64,000 bases of DNA from Cymbomonas tetramitiformis (lineage: Eukaryota; Chlorophyta; Pyramimonadophyceae; Pyramimonadales; Pyramimonadaceae). This document shows positions 39,449 through 50,451 of this stretch, piece after piece; position 1 is the stretch's first letter, and each line of letters opens with the position of its first letter. The notes beneath the pieces were generated by a model. It was not told where the DNA came from. It saw only the letters and a program-made list of their open reading frames with translations, and ran no database searches. Both the position numbers and the translations under genes were made by a program. Location of the stretch: NCBI GenBank assembly GCA_001247695.2, contig LGRX02027621.1:1-64000 (forward strand), given 5' to 3'.

Positions 39449-39552
39449 GTTTCAGGTTTCTGGTTTCTGGTTTCCGGTTTCTGGTTTTTCGGTTTTCGAT
39501 TTCCGATTTCTGGTTTCTGTTTTCTGTCGTTCGGGACTTCTGGTTTCTGGGT
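39449..39552. repeat. Second 7-bp microsatellite tract
   Basis: A shorter, more degenerate copy of the GGTTTCTGG array, following a partial R4 fragment at about 39310-39385. Confidence 0.75.
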
Positions 39553-40112
39553 CCTGTCACAGCACGAGTCCACGAGTCTCGGTACGTCAGCAAGTATTTA
39601 TTAACTGTCAATTATTTGGCGGCAGCGGCTTGCAACTCGATATTGTCAAAGGTGTGAAACCTCGAAATTTTGGTAGCCAAAGGCGCCCAACACGAACTAA
39701 ACAAAATTTGTAATTAACGCTGGTCGGCGTTCCGTTGTCCAGCGCGCTTTGTTGTAATAAACGGTCCAAGACCGTACGCCATGGTGAGTAACCTTCTCAA
39801 CTATGTTGCGCGGTTGCTTCCGCCAGATTGCACGCAGCAAACTAGGCGTGCGCAGTTGTGAGGCTGGATGGACCCAACCACAGAGCACGCATAAACGTCT
39901 TTTTTACGCTTTTTATTAGCTCCAGGCATTCGTAAATTTGCTGTCTGCTGTGCCCTTACCACGAGGGGCGTCGGCAGGATAAACGTGCACACGGCAGCGG
40001 GGCTGCCGAACCAGCGCCTAAGAAGTGCCGACCCACCGAGGTGTTAACGCCACGCCCGTAATTTGTTATTCTTTTTGCAAACACGCTACGTATTTTTACT
40101 GTTACCTACGCG
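39553..40112. other. Noncoding stretch, no supported gene
   Basis: Sequence without a convincing frame. Minus-strand frames at 39697-39992 lack starts and protein character. Confidence 0.35.
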
Positions 40113-41007
40113 ATGAATACATGTGTTGGTGAAAGGTGCCAAGCTCCCGGTTGTACTGTTTTCCTGCATATTGAAGTGTGCAATAGGTGCAGGAACCTTT
40201 CCGTTAGGATGTCTTCAGAGCGTATGGCAGCTACTTGTTATCATTGTTTCAGTAATTTAAATTGAACAATATTGTTTGATTTTAGCTTTGTATTTACAGG
40301 ACGTTGAGAGCAACATACAGGAGTTCAAGAAGTTTGCGATACCCGAGACCCCTGTGGAGCCTGACAGTGAACCAGAACCCATTACCGAAGACGAGTATGA
40401 TGAGCAGGTGATCCGCTGCATGCTGTACCATGCCAAGTATGAGGTCTGGGCAAAAAAACTGTCACCGCAGTTCCGAAGAACGACCAGGTTGCAGCCTGCT
40501 GTGGTCTTCCAAGACTTACAAGAAGATCCTGTTTACCAAGAGCGTCTGAAACCTTGTTTGAAGGCTTATAGAGAGGTAGCGGAAGCATTTATGAAGCAAG
40601 TCCGATCTGGACCAGTCGGTCCCAAAACTTTGGAAGTTTGGAAGCGTGAAGCAACGAACCACTTACAGCCGTTCGGAAAGCTTGCAAAGCCTGAGTCTAC
40701 TGCGGAGTCCGAGAGTGAAACAGAACATTATACCCAGGACAAGGAAGATGAAGAGGTGATCGGTTGCATGTTGTACCATGCCAAGTTTAAGGTTTTGGCG
40801 GACCTTACGTCACCGAAGTTACGAAGAAAGACCAGACTGGTGCCTAATTTGGTTTTCAAAAACTTTCGTGAAGATCCTGTTTACGCAGAGCTTCTGAAAC
40901 GTTATTTGATTTCTCTTAGAACCGAAATGGATGCTTTCATGAAAAAAGTTGCACGTGGTGAAATCAATCCCGATACCCTTCGTGGTACGGAGAGTGCAGG
41001 AAAGTGA
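40113..41007 (+). CDS. Zinc-cluster plus duplicated-domain protein, probably spliced
   Basis: An ATG at 40113 begins a short Cys-rich frame (CVGERCQAPGC, VCNRCRN, CYHC) that stops at 40265. A 708-nt frame then opens after an acceptor-like TTTACAG (40299). It contains two tandem copies of a domain of about 115 residues, each with EVIGCMLYHAKFKV or IRCMLYHAKYEV, then RRKTRLVP/RRTTRLQP and EDPVY. A 64-nt intron (40222-40285, donor GTATGG, acceptor TTTTAG, phase 1) would join them, but other junctions are possible. The doubled domain is well preserved between copies, showing recent duplication under selection. Neither domain is one I know. Confidence 0.5.
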
Positions 41008-41114
41008 GGATGTTGAAGGATATGACCACCGTTGTAACAACTGTAGCAAACTTCTATGTAACAGTTATGGAATAATATTTTTGACTGTGTTCAGTGCCAG
41101 CACATACCTGTAAA

Positions 41115-41465
41115 ATGGAGCGGAGGTCGCGATCCGATATGGTTACAAACTGCGCGTGTGTTATTCCGTTCCAAAATCCACCTCCCGTTGGGACTACAAA
41201 AAGGCGGGTTTGTCCTATTTTGTTGCAGGGGTTCAAAGACGACGAGTCCGAAGCGAGTTCGGAGTTACACTGTAAGAAGTGTAAGACGTTCGTGTGGGAT
41301 CAACCGGCGTATGCCTGTTATCTTTGTGCAGATGACTTTTGGTGCCAAGCTTGTGCCATAAACATGTTTTGCAGTAAATGCCTTGTGTTTACGTGCGAGG
41401 AGTGTCGGAGCGGTGCTGACGTTATTCTGTGTAAGGCATGTGGGCAAGGTAAGCTTTTTCATTAA
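41115..41465 (+). CDS. Cys-rich zinc-ribbon-like protein or exon
   Basis: The coding-looking part is 41229-41448. It lies between an acceptor (TTGTTGCAG) and a strong donor (CAAG/GTAAGC) and encodes a chain of CxxC pairs (CKKCKTF, CYLCADDFWCQAC, CSKC, CEEC, CKACG), that is, several zinc ribbons or a B-box/RING-like array. The bases before 41215 look instead like a degenerate copy of the 3' end of the giant surface gene, so ATG 41115 may be accidental. The unspliced frame stops at 41465. The next exon is not identifiable. It could be the 3' part of the gene at 40.1 kb only if another exon is skipped. Confidence 0.45.
   Translation: MERRSRSDMVTNCACVIPFQNPPPVGTTKRRVCPILLQGFKDDESEASSELHCKKCKTFVWDQPAYACYLCADDFWCQACAINMFCSKCLVFTCEECRSGADVILCKACGQGKLFH
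41120..41205 (-). pseudogene. Degenerate copy of the 3' end of the giant surface-protein gene
   Basis: About 75 bp align with 43260-43340 (roughly 70% by eye), covering the last codons, the stop and the start of the 3' flank of the minus-strand giant gene. On the minus strand the shared phrase reads AACGGGA(G/C)GTGGA. It suggests a former second copy or a captured fragment at the border of the repeat island. Confidence 0.5.
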
Positions 41466-41908
41466 TGCCTTAAACCTGCCAGTGTATTCGATAATGTGAC
41501 AGTTGCTTCCGTAAAATACCTTTGATCTATTTCGACACACCTCACCCACCGTACCAAGTTTGTCCCTCGGTGTGTGCATCTCATAGTCGGTGCATTACGC
41601 AGTTGCGTGCGTCTCCCAGTGAATGCGTCCCTCAGTCAGTTTGTTCACCGGTTAATGCGTTTCGAGGTCGGTGCGTTACACAGAACGTGCGTCTTTAGGC
41701 AAATGCGTCCCTTAGCCGGGCAGTACATGGAGAATATGAAATATATGTTTCAGACCCTGGTAATTATCACCGAGTGTTGCACAAGTACTGCCACATTTAC
41801 TGTGTGAAGGTCTACCGTAGGGCCAGGTCATTTAGAAACCCTTATGCTTAACGACGGTTTATAAATACACCTCCGCGCGTGACGCGCGGCGTACAAAAGC
41901 ACGCAGAG
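41466..41908. other. Intergenic with short GTGCGT/AATGCGTC phrase repeats
   Basis: 41560-41720 repeats phrases like AATGCGTCCCT and GTGCGTTAC several times. A TTTATAAATA box at 41858-41867 leads the next small gene. Confidence 0.45.
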
Positions 41909-42130
41909 ATGTCGGTATGTATGCCTTATATTACGCACGCACAAAACGCAACATGCTCTTCTCCTGAGGACCCACTGCATTGCAACAAAAGAAACGACGT
42001 GATTGATACCGAAAAGCGCGAAGCTTGTTCCGTGTGTCTTGTCTCGAGTTTCTTTTCAAAGGATCCGTGGGCACGCGATTCGGCGCATCCAAACTGGCTT
42101 GCGGACACGCGTATATTCTCGGGTGTATAG
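41909..42130 (+). CDS. Small Cys-containing protein, 73 aa
   Basis: ATG 41909 lies about 45 bp downstream of TATAAATA. The product has five Cys (including CNKRND and EACSVCLV) and no signal peptide. I recognise no family. Expression looks likely from the promoter spacing. Confidence 0.5.
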   Translation: MSVCMPYITHAQNATCSSPEDPLHCNKRNDVIDTEKREACSVCLVSSFFSKDPWARDSAHPNWLADTRIFSGV

Positions 42131-42221
42131 GCCGCCATTTTTTTGGTGGAGGTACGAGTACACGCACACCTCTCGCGCGCGTATCTCAACGTGTACGCAA
42201 AGAAGTGCGAAGAGCAAAGCA

Positions 42222-42234
42222 ATATATATATATA
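42222..42234 (+). promoter_or_regulatory. TATATATATATA box
   Basis: A 13-nt TA run. Transcription 25-30 bp downstream would begin at about 42255, which favours ATG 42268 over ATG 42250 for the next gene. Confidence 0.6.
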
Positions 42235-42267
42235 GCAGTGCATGGCGTAATGGTTCGTGTATCAATT

Positions 42268-43122
42268 ATGCGATACTTGGCGCTGTGCGTGGTTGGTTCC
42301 ATTCGTACATTTTTCACGGAGCAAATCTATACAGGCATATACGAGAATTTGCTGAATGTACAAGGCCCAGAATTACGAATAAACACGTTTCTGCGACTGT
42401 CCCACACCGATTTGGACAAAGGCGGCCCCCCGACGTCACAGTACGATTGCACATCCTGCTCCCCAACGGCCTTGGATGATTGCTTCAAACTTGTCAAGCC
42501 GGTAGCTGTTACCGTCACTGACAACAACACGTGCAGTAGCGCGAGCGTGTGTTCGTCGTGCCATGCAAAATCGCCCCATACACGTCTAAATACCTCTAGA
42601 TCTTTTATGCAATTTGTCTCAATCGATAGTTGCTTCCGCACGGTCGAGAGATACGAGGTTAAACATGGTATAACACACGACATGTTTATAAGAAGTCGCC
42701 CAGACATTCTGATATTCAAAAAGACACTTTTTTTTCAGCGGCTTATGCAAGAATCTTCAAGTACGATAATCAGCGCGATTAAATTCGACTCACGCATTTC
42801 AGATCAGTTTTTTGCAATCCCCAGATCCTTATACTTGACGCACTGGAAAACGCGCGGCGAACGTTTTCTGAGAGATTGCGTGGATCCGGGAAATGGTCAA
42901 GGGTTGGAATATGGTCCCATGTTTCGTAACACGAACGTTTCCCAAAGCTTAAGCGGTGTGGGGTTACTTCGACGGCCTGGTCACACGGAATGCTGGAGTA
43001 CTCGCGAAAGAGAACCGTGTCGAGGTTATACGAAGTTCATTTTCAACCGCTTTTTCGCTGATCGAAGGTGTTGCTCCTCACCGACGTTCGATGCCCTCAA
43101 ACTACGCGAGTTGGAAGTATAG
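42268..43122 (+). CDS. Putative secretory glycosyltransferase
   Basis: The product of about 285 residues begins MRYLALCVVGSIRTFF, with a short hydrophobic N-terminus that doubles as the first beta strand. Such a (V/S)G(S/N)xRTF opening, a middle FVSIDSCFRTVERYE and a later DMFIRSRPDILIF are typical of a poorly characterised glycosyltransferase group in algae and giant viruses. RSRPD is the likely nucleotide-sugar region. Several Cys fit a lumenal location. The upstream ATG 42250 would add six residues. It converges on the end of the giant surface gene. Confidence 0.6.
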   Translation: MRYLALCVVGSIRTFFTEQIYTGIYENLLNVQGPELRINTFLRLSHTDLDKGGPPTSQYDCTSCSPTALDDCFKLVKPVAVTVTDNNTCSSASVCSSCHAKSPHTRLNTSRSFMQFVSIDSCFRTVERYEVKHGITHDMFIRSRPDILIFKKTLFFQRLMQESSSTIISAIKFDSRISDQFFAIPRSLYLTHWKTRGERFLRDCVDPGNGQGLEYGPMFRNTNVSQSLSGVGLLRRPGHTECWSTREREPCRGYTKFIFNRFFADRRCCSSPTFDALKLRELEV

Positions 43123-43298
43123 AAAGGTTGTACGACCTAGCAGATTTGTAAACATCGGTCAGTACAAGTATTACACGACAGCTTTCACCACCACCACCAC
43201 CAATCCTATCACGGTCGACGCGACGTCCATGAAAGATGGGCGATGGTCACGCGATCGGCTCAGGTGACTATCCGTAATGGCTACGAACCGCGCGTGCG

Positions 43299-46200
43299 TT
43301 AATCCATTTTGAATTCCACGTCCCGTTGAGCATCCTGCAACGTGCGCGCGTACACCCGGTTTTCGTTGACGATCAGCGCGTACTCCATGACCTGCCGCAG
43401 CTCCGAGTACACCGCCATGAAATTGACTGTCAGGAGCAAACCCGCGACGATGGCGTACGCTGTCGCCACGACCAGACCGCCCACGAGCATACCCGCGGGG
43501 ACGTAATTCAGCACGGTACGGTCGTGGCAGGCGTCCATGCGATGGCGCGCGCGCTCGTTCATATCGTGTAGGCCGTCGTAGTAGTGCGCGTAGCTGGTGA
43601 AGATCTTGGCGATCCACCTGGTGCTTTTGCGCGTGCGAAAGCTTTCGAGCGAGTCCGGATGCTCGCGCTCCCAGATGTAGACCGCGTTTCTTAAGCCGTC
43701 CACAAAGCCGTACGGATCGGAAGCGCAATCGATGTTGTCGTGCAACCGGCCGCTGACCGGATCGCGCTTCGCCCACGTCTCCGGCCAAGCGATGTGATCG
43801 GGTAGGAGGTACGTCTCGACGTCCGTGGCGATGTCGTCCATGAGACAGGTGGGCAGAGCTGGGTAGCAGTCCAACTGCCATTCGTAGGTGGTCTGCAGCG
43901 TGGCGTGCACAACCAGCAGGGCGTCCACGGTGGCCACGTACGGGGCGCTCGAGGAGCCGCCCACGTAAATCACCGGAGCGCCGATCGCAACACCGATCAG
44001 CGCGTTGAACATCGCCGTCGGAAGGATCGGCCAGTCGAAGCGACGGCGCCCGCAATCCAGAATGCCGCGTTGCTCGCACGTTCCAGCGCTGCGATCGCTG
44101 CGCTCGGCCGCGTGAACTGCGCGGAATGGGCGATTGGAGGCCAAGGTGTCGATGTTACGATGATACACCGGGTGGCACGCGCGCCGATGCCACTCGTCCG
44201 AGGGAAATAGCGCGCGCGCGCCGCGACAATCCCACCACACGCCGTGATCGTACACGAAGGCGTGGGTGGCGTTCGCGCGCACGGCGGCGCAGATGCGCTC
44301 AGCGAGGCACCTGTCCTGATCGGCGACGGTCGACGAATACCGGTCGGGACACGTGCACACGTAGGCCCTGGAGCGTACCGACGCGCTCTCGTAGTAGTCG
44401 GACGCGTAGTCGTCGTACCGTAGTATGGTGGAATCGGCGCTATCGTGCCGCAGACGATGCGGCGGGTCGGGATAATCCAAATTTGCCACAAGCTGCGCTA
44501 GCCGCCGGTATCTCGCGCTGTTGCGCAGGTCGCCAGTGAAATCCACTTCGTCCTTGAACCAGTAACCCGAGGAACGGCTACCGTAACCCAGACTGGCCCA
44601 CGCACCGAGTGCGTCCGCGCCGTAGTAGGTGCGGTTGCAGAGTGTGCGCTCGTCGAACTTGGCGGTGGGGTCGTTATCGCGCAATTCGCACGCCGCCGCG
44701 AAGATCTGCGCCGGCACAAACCCTCCGCGCGCGGCCAGATCGTTCGCCCAGTACGTTTGGTTCGGCTCGATCTGTCGGTACGAATAGAAGTTGAAATCGA
44801 CGTACGTTCGATCGTTACGATCCTGCACGACCACCGTGGACACGCCGGCGACGTCCGCGTAGCCTTCCTCGGCCCACCGCGCGTACCATCGCGCCCACTC
44901 GTTCGTTTGAACGGCGGTATCGGACGGCCAATTGCCCAGCGGTCTTCGTACGTCGCGCATGTGAAATCTCACCGCGTCGGTTTGCGCCAAATGCTCGGAG
45001 TGCAGCCCGATACCGAGGTCGTTCACGTAGTACACCCCGATAAAGTCCGTGTCGTAAAAGGATAAGTTGTTGATGGACCTGACGTCGTCGTCCGCGGTGG
45101 AATCGTTATTCTGCTGAAAAAGGTTGTTCACGAAAAAATCGGTCACGTCCGTGTCGAATGCGAACGTCGGAAAAAAGTTGCGGAGCAGGCTCTCACCGTA
45201 GCACAGAATCATGCGCGTCGCCGTCTGTTCATCGCACCTCTCGGCATCGCGCGCCTTCACACCGCGCACCGTGGTTCGCGTCAAATCCTCGATAACGCGG
45301 TTCTCGCTGTTGCCGGATAAGGCCGTGTCCACCCAAGTGCTCGCGTGTTTGAGCTCAGCCACGGCGAGCTGATACGGGGATCGTCCGTCCAAGGCGCGCA
45401 GGTTGCCTGTCGGATCGGTATGACACGACCGCGCCAGCCGCGTCGCGGCCGTTGGGAGCGGCAGAAAGTTGGCCGCACGAAGCAACGCGCAAACGCTGTG
45501 CTGAAACGTGTGATTGCGTTTCGATTCGGTCAGATCGTCCTGCACGCCGTAGTAACGGGACGCGTACGTGACGACGTCGCCGACCCCGTCCATGACGCGA
45601 TTCGTTATTGCGCAATCGGCCGTTCGGGAGTGGGAGTACAGCGTGCCGGTACCGCTCGTGGAGTTCAGGTACTGCGTTAGGCGTCTGCTCGCCGGCGCGT
45701 GTCGGTCCGGTCCGTGCGTCGCCACCGCCAAATCACCGGTCACCCGGGACTGGACCGCTCCGGGCATCGCCTTCAAGGGGTGCGCCCCGACGAGCGGGTA
45801 CTGCTTTTTAAAAAAATGCGCGTAGTCGGCATCGCCGTACACGCGGCTCCGATTGAACCAGCGGCTGTGCACGGCGCGGATGCCGGCCGCTATCGCGGAG
45901 TGCGCCGTGTTGAACGCCGCGGTGAAGTCGAACTCCGAGATGCGTGGATGCTTCGAGGCGACGTGCTCGTGTATTGCGCGGGTGAGGTTCAGAGCGCCGG
46001 TGATCACCTCGACGGAACCGTTCATCGCTCCCAACGCGGTCACGCTGATGGCGCCATCGGGCACGGCGAACGTAAAGTTTTTGAGATGAGCGACCTCCCC
46101 GTGCCACATGGCGCGCATGGGGTCCACCAACCCGGTTCGCACGCGCACGATCATCTCAGCGTCGAGCCCGTGCGCGTCGTACAACGCCACTTCCGCGGGG

Positions 46201-47650
46201 AGCGTGGCGTTTTCGGGGAGCGAGAAAGTCATAAGATAGACGCCCCACGCGACGCTCCGCGCTAGATCGATGGGTCGCATCGTATTATAAAAGACGTCCG
46301 CCGGTAGACTGGGCATGTCCAACGCGGACGCGAGCTCCATCCCGTAAAAACGCATCCGGACGCAGTGCCACGCAAGACTCGCCTCGACGTCGTCCAAACC
46401 GCGCAGGGTGGTAGGCGGCGGGCGCGTGGACAGCGCGCGCATCAGGTGGTCGCACTGAGTGTCGCCCGGCCAGAGTTGCGCGTCCATCACGTACTGAAAC
46501 CGCGACTCCTGCGGTGCCCCGAAGACGGCGCTGGTCGGCGCCAGATCGTCCGCCTGGTTCGGCGCCCCGCATACGCACACCTTGTAGACGGCGTCGCAAC
46601 GCCGCGACGCGGGGCCGCCGGCCATGACAGACCTGGCGCAACCCGCGCACAGCGTGACGGTGTTGTTGTACGTCATGTGGTTTTGGCACACCGCGTCCGC
46701 GCGCGTGTGGCAATCTCGGTGCGTGACGCACGGGCTACCGGCGACGAGCGTCCTACGCGCGTGCCGTATGGCGGAGGCGGTGAACTCTATGCCATCGGTG
46801 GCGTCGTCATCGACGAGCAGGCGTCGCGCGCTCGTGGAACCAGCCGGCGGCGGCGGGGGCGCGTCCACCTTGCGAGCCCCACCGGTTTCCGCGTCGTGGG
46901 TGACGTCGTTTGTAGCATCGTCCTCGCCGGCGCGCGTGGCCTCCTGCAGTATGGCCAGCAGGTTGAGATCGCAGGTGCACAACGTGGTGACGGGCACCTC
47001 CGACGTCGTCAGTTTCGCGTTCTCGAACAGGTCTAAGTTGCCGGAGGCGCGCAGATCGACCACCGCCCCAGCGAAGAGCAGATTATCCTCGTTGGTCACG
47101 GACTTGTCGCAATGGGACGCGCACGGAAAGGGTCCCATCACCCTGAGCGCCGCCAGGCAATCGGACACGCTCTGCATCGCCAGCCCCTCCCCGACGCGAC
47201 TGCGGTATTCGCGAGTGCACATCTCCGCCTGCCTCACGTAACACACGGCGTCCCGCGCCGATCCCGTGGAGGCGAGGTCGCGGACGCCTCGCGAGGGGCA
47301 CTCGCCGCAGCCCTCACCGGGCACGCCGGGCGCGCGCTCGAAGGTGGTAACGCCCGCGTCCACCACGCGCACGTAGGAGGGTGCGCACTCGAGGCCCAAA
47401 GTTAGATAGGGGGGCGCGCCGCACGTGCAGTAACCGCTGCCTCCGCAGTGAACGCCCGCGGCGCACATCTCGCACAGACAAGGAGTGCCGAAGTACTCGG
47501 CCTTGACGGTGCGCCGTCCCAGGCACGCCTCGTACCCCTCGTCCCAGTAACATATGGCCATCTTGTAAAGGCCGGTGACCTCCGCCTCGCACGTGTCCTC
47601 GCGCGTGTGCCGCCCGCATAGTTGCAACGAGTCCATCGCCGCGTGCGTGC
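43299..47650 (-). CDS. Giant surface protein, last exon (Cys-rich ectodomain, TM, tail)
   Basis: 1,449 residues. The exon opens with EGF/TNFR-like Cys clusters (CGRHTREDTCEAEV, CLCEMCAAGVHCGGSGYC), a CHTRADAVCQNH module and long Cys-spaced ectodomains. Two RRL motifs occur (SARRLLVDDD near 46820, SRRLTQYLN near 45680), possibly processing sites. A hydrophobic helix (GMLVGGLVVATAYAIVAGLL, about 43510-43440) is followed by a tail of about 40 residues ending DVEFKMD, so the protein is type I with a cytoplasmic tail. The acceptor is GCGACAG at 47651. The first ATG (47636) lies 14 nt inside the exon, which is why simple gene finders would start there. Confidence 0.75.
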
Positions 47651-47736
47651 CTGTCGCGGATGCACGCGGTGCTCAGTGAACAACGGCGTAGGCAGATAGA
47701 GTCACGCGTCGGCAGCACAAAGCGATCACGACGCAC

Positions 47737-48026
47737 CTTCGCCGTACATGTCCCAGACGCGCCCTCGCACGTTGTTGGCGTTGCCCACCCCCGTCTTGGT
47801 TTCGAGGCACATCGCCTCGGACGTGGCCCAGCAGACGCTACATTCCGTCATCCACGCGGGTTCGTACGCGTTTCCGTCGATAACCGGAAGCTCGTCCGTG
47901 CGGTACACTTTAAAAACCCCATCCAGATCACGCGTTTCACACATGGACGCTTCCATGGGGCGGTAGAACTTGTTGTCGCCGTCGTCCGGCGCGTGACATT
48001 TTAGCTGCTGATGACACTTGGAGTAC
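47737..48026 (-). CDS. Giant surface protein, exon of 290 nt
   Basis: This exon encodes a Cys-rich linker domain (YSKCHQQLKCHAPDD, later MTECSVCWATSEAMC). It begins after the acceptor CTTGCTAG (48027) and ends at a GAAG/GTGCGT donor. The in-frame stop upstream (TAA at 48085-48083) lies inside the 105-nt intron 48131-48027, and reading continues in phase 2 before it and phase 1 after. Confidence 0.7.
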
Positions 48027-48131
48027 CTAGCAAGACGTTTTGAACACCGCGTGAAACCAGATGCGTACGGGCGTGCGTTGTTTTACGGGCAAGAAAACGC
48101 GTGTAATCGTGGAAATGAGGGGGCGGGGCAC

Positions 48132-49846
48132 CTTTCCGCGGTGTATCGATCCGGATGGTCGGATAAGTCGCGTGGGGTGGGACAGTCGCAGCCCATAATG
48201 TCCAAAAAGTTGTTACCCAGTACGTCCCCCAGTCTAAAATTTGGTAGACGAACCATGCAGTCGCTGAAATGCAGTTTGATCGGCAGCGGTACGCTCACGC
48301 CTGCGATATGGACATGTTTGATGGACAAACTTTCCGGTATTCGTACGCACTCCCCGCCGAAATTGAATTGCAGTATCGCACATACAACAACGGTGTAATC
48401 GTAGGCGAACGTCTGCAGCATTATGACGGCCTCGCACGTGCCGTTGATGATCGCGTTGATTATTTTGCCCAGGGGCGACTCGAACACAATACGGTACAAC
48501 ACCGTTTTGAGGACGGCGCCGTACTCCCTCAGGAAAGTCATTATAGCATGGCCCACGTTTTTCCAATCGTCCGCGTTCTCCTGACCGGTCAGCGCGTCTA
48601 TGACCGACTTGAACAGCATGTAAAAAACGTTGATCAGATCGCTCAGCAGCCGCACGACAGCGCTACCAAACATGTTGCACACGTCCTCGATCATGGACAC
48701 CAGGGCCATAGTGTCGCGCTGAAACGTGAAGAAATCGTTGTTGCCCTCGGGGTACAGCACCAACACCAGCGCGCGTATGTACTGCATGAACGCGACCAGC
48801 ACGTCGCGGCAGTACAGCAGCAGTTGCGACCGGCTGAAAAGGTACGAGGTTAAGAAGGTGCCAAATTGGCTGGTGCCCCCGACGATATTTTGAAACGTCG
48901 CGCGCGCTCCGGCCTCCGCGGTGATCGTGCCATCGGCGACGCCGCGGGCGCTGTCCAGCATGCGCTGTATGTAGTACACGAACGTCTCGTTCGTCGCGAT
49001 GAGGCTGCGCTGCACCATCGATCCGTAGGCCACCAGCAGCGTGGCCGTGGCTGCCTCCAACGGGTACGCCTGCATGTGGTGAACGTCGGTGGAGCAGGAG
49101 TCGCCGCTGCCGCCACCGACGCACCCCATCCGCAAAAACAAGGGTGGCACCCCAACGACAAAACCGTCATCGGAGGTGAGCGTGAGCAGATCGAGCTCGC
49201 GACCGCACCGAGCGCCGCGCAGAAGCTGGCACACGGACACGCAGGAGCCCTCGGGCGCGTAAAGCCAGTACGGAAAATCCGCGCGGTGCTTCAGCAGCAC
49301 GTTCGCACTCTCGCTCGCGTCCTCGCTGTAACCGTTGTCGGTGACGTGCGACCCGTGCGTGGACGTTACGTAATACTCCAGCACGTCGTCGGTGAAACCG
49401 CCGAAGCCGAAATGCGACGCCTGTTCGACGGTCGCGGTGGTGTACGCCCCCGTGGCGTGATCCCGCTGGGTCAGCGCGCCCGTGGCGGCGTCTCCGCGGT
49501 AAGCGGTGAACTCGTCTAACGTTTGCAGCCACGCGCAGTGGCAGTAGCCGTCCCTCTCGCACCCGTGCACGACGTACGTGACGCTATCGCGCGTCCACAA
49601 AAACACGTGTCCACCGGGCAGCGTGGCGTTCCCAACGCCCTGCTGCACGCATCGCGAGTGCGTCAGCCCGACGCACACGGTTCTGGGAAGCAGGCTGCGC
49701 TCCCCGACATTCGACGTGGAGTACCACCGCGAGTTTATCCCAAATATTTCGGCGTACGAGTACAGCGAAGGGTCGTAATTGGCTGCGTAATATATCGGGG
49801 CGTAGAGGTACGGCGTGAAAGCGGTCAAGGCGTTGCTGAACGCCAC
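48132..49846 (-). CDS. Giant surface protein, exon of 1,715 nt
   Basis: Starts after acceptor GGGCGCAG (49847) with no usable ATG for about 250 codons, so it must be spliced to an upstream exon; the phase-0 exon ending at 52057 is the only fit on this strand. It contains secreted Cys-rich domains (CERDGYCHCAW, CVSVCQLLRGARCG), then a strongly hydrophobic, helical stretch (LVSMIEDVCNMFGSAVVRLL, KTVLYRIVF, CEAVIMLQTF) that may be membrane-interacting or fusion-like, then a beta-rich end before donor AAAG/GTGCCC. The hydrophobic part distinguishes this exon from the rest. Confidence 0.7.
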
Positions 49847-49867
49847 CTGCGCCCACACATTTGCCGG

Positions 49868-49874
49868 TATAAAA
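49868..49874 (+). promoter_or_regulatory. TATAAAA box
   Basis: GGTATAAAAG, 53 bp before ATG 49927 of the plus-strand nested gene. It lies just upstream (in minus sense) of the splice acceptor at 49847. Confidence 0.6.
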
Positions 49875-49926
49875 GAACGCCGAGAGCTAAAAAGCAGTCA
49901 CTTTTGTGTTGCATCACGGCCCAACA

Positions 49927-50451
49927 ATGTCGAACGCTTTGAAAAAATGTAACTTTGGGCAGTACGGCCTGGCCGTGCTCGACGCCTACGAAGTCTGTAT
50001 GGAGTACACCTGTCGCGAGCTGCATCTGCACCTACGAGGCGGACGACGGCGCTTCCAAAATCTTACAGGTCCGAGCAGCAACACGCTGCACGGGCTGTTG
50101 ACTCGCATGTATCAAGCCAGGCTGCTGACGCGCAGTGTGCGCGTATGCACCGTGACGCGGCGCAGCCTGTACGCGTACCGCTGCGAAAATCCTAGAATGA
50201 TAACTTGCTGCATCACGTTGTCTCAGCTGTCCCGACGCAACGCCAACCCGGCTAAGGGGCGTGAAAAGGATCCCCAACGTCTTCGTCCGACGATCCGCTG
50301 TCCGCGTCGTCGTCGTCCGCGTGAGCCTCCCCTTGACTATCCTCTCGCACGTCCAGCCTCACGCGGTGCAGAGACGCCAACGTCGCGCCGGGCATGCAAC
50401 ACCAGCAATGCCACATTTGCGTCCGTGAGCACGTCAAGTGCCGCAGTTTGA
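49927..50451 (+). CDS. Nested small basic protein
   Basis: ATG 49927 (MSNALKKCNFGQYGLAVLDA) gives a 174-codon frame. The first about 110 residues have ordinary composition and several Cys; the last 65 are Arg/Pro-rich and only mirror the acidic tail of the antisense LRR gene, so the functional part may be shorter or spliced. No domain is recognised. It converges on and overlaps the LRR gene by 200 bp. Confidence 0.5.
   Translation: MSNALKKCNFGQYGLAVLDAYEVCMEYTCRELHLHLRGGRRRFQNLTGPSSNTLHGLLTRMYQARLLTRSVRVCTVTRRSLYAYRCENPRMITCCITLSQLSRRNANPAKGREKDPQRLRPTIRCPRRRRPREPPLDYPLARPASRGAETPTSRRACNTSNATFASVSTSSAAV

Noticed and set aside
36178..39552. CRISPR array in the repeat island
   Set aside because: The repeats are long tandem units or a microsatellite, without regular repeats and unique spacers, and the context is eukaryotic-type.
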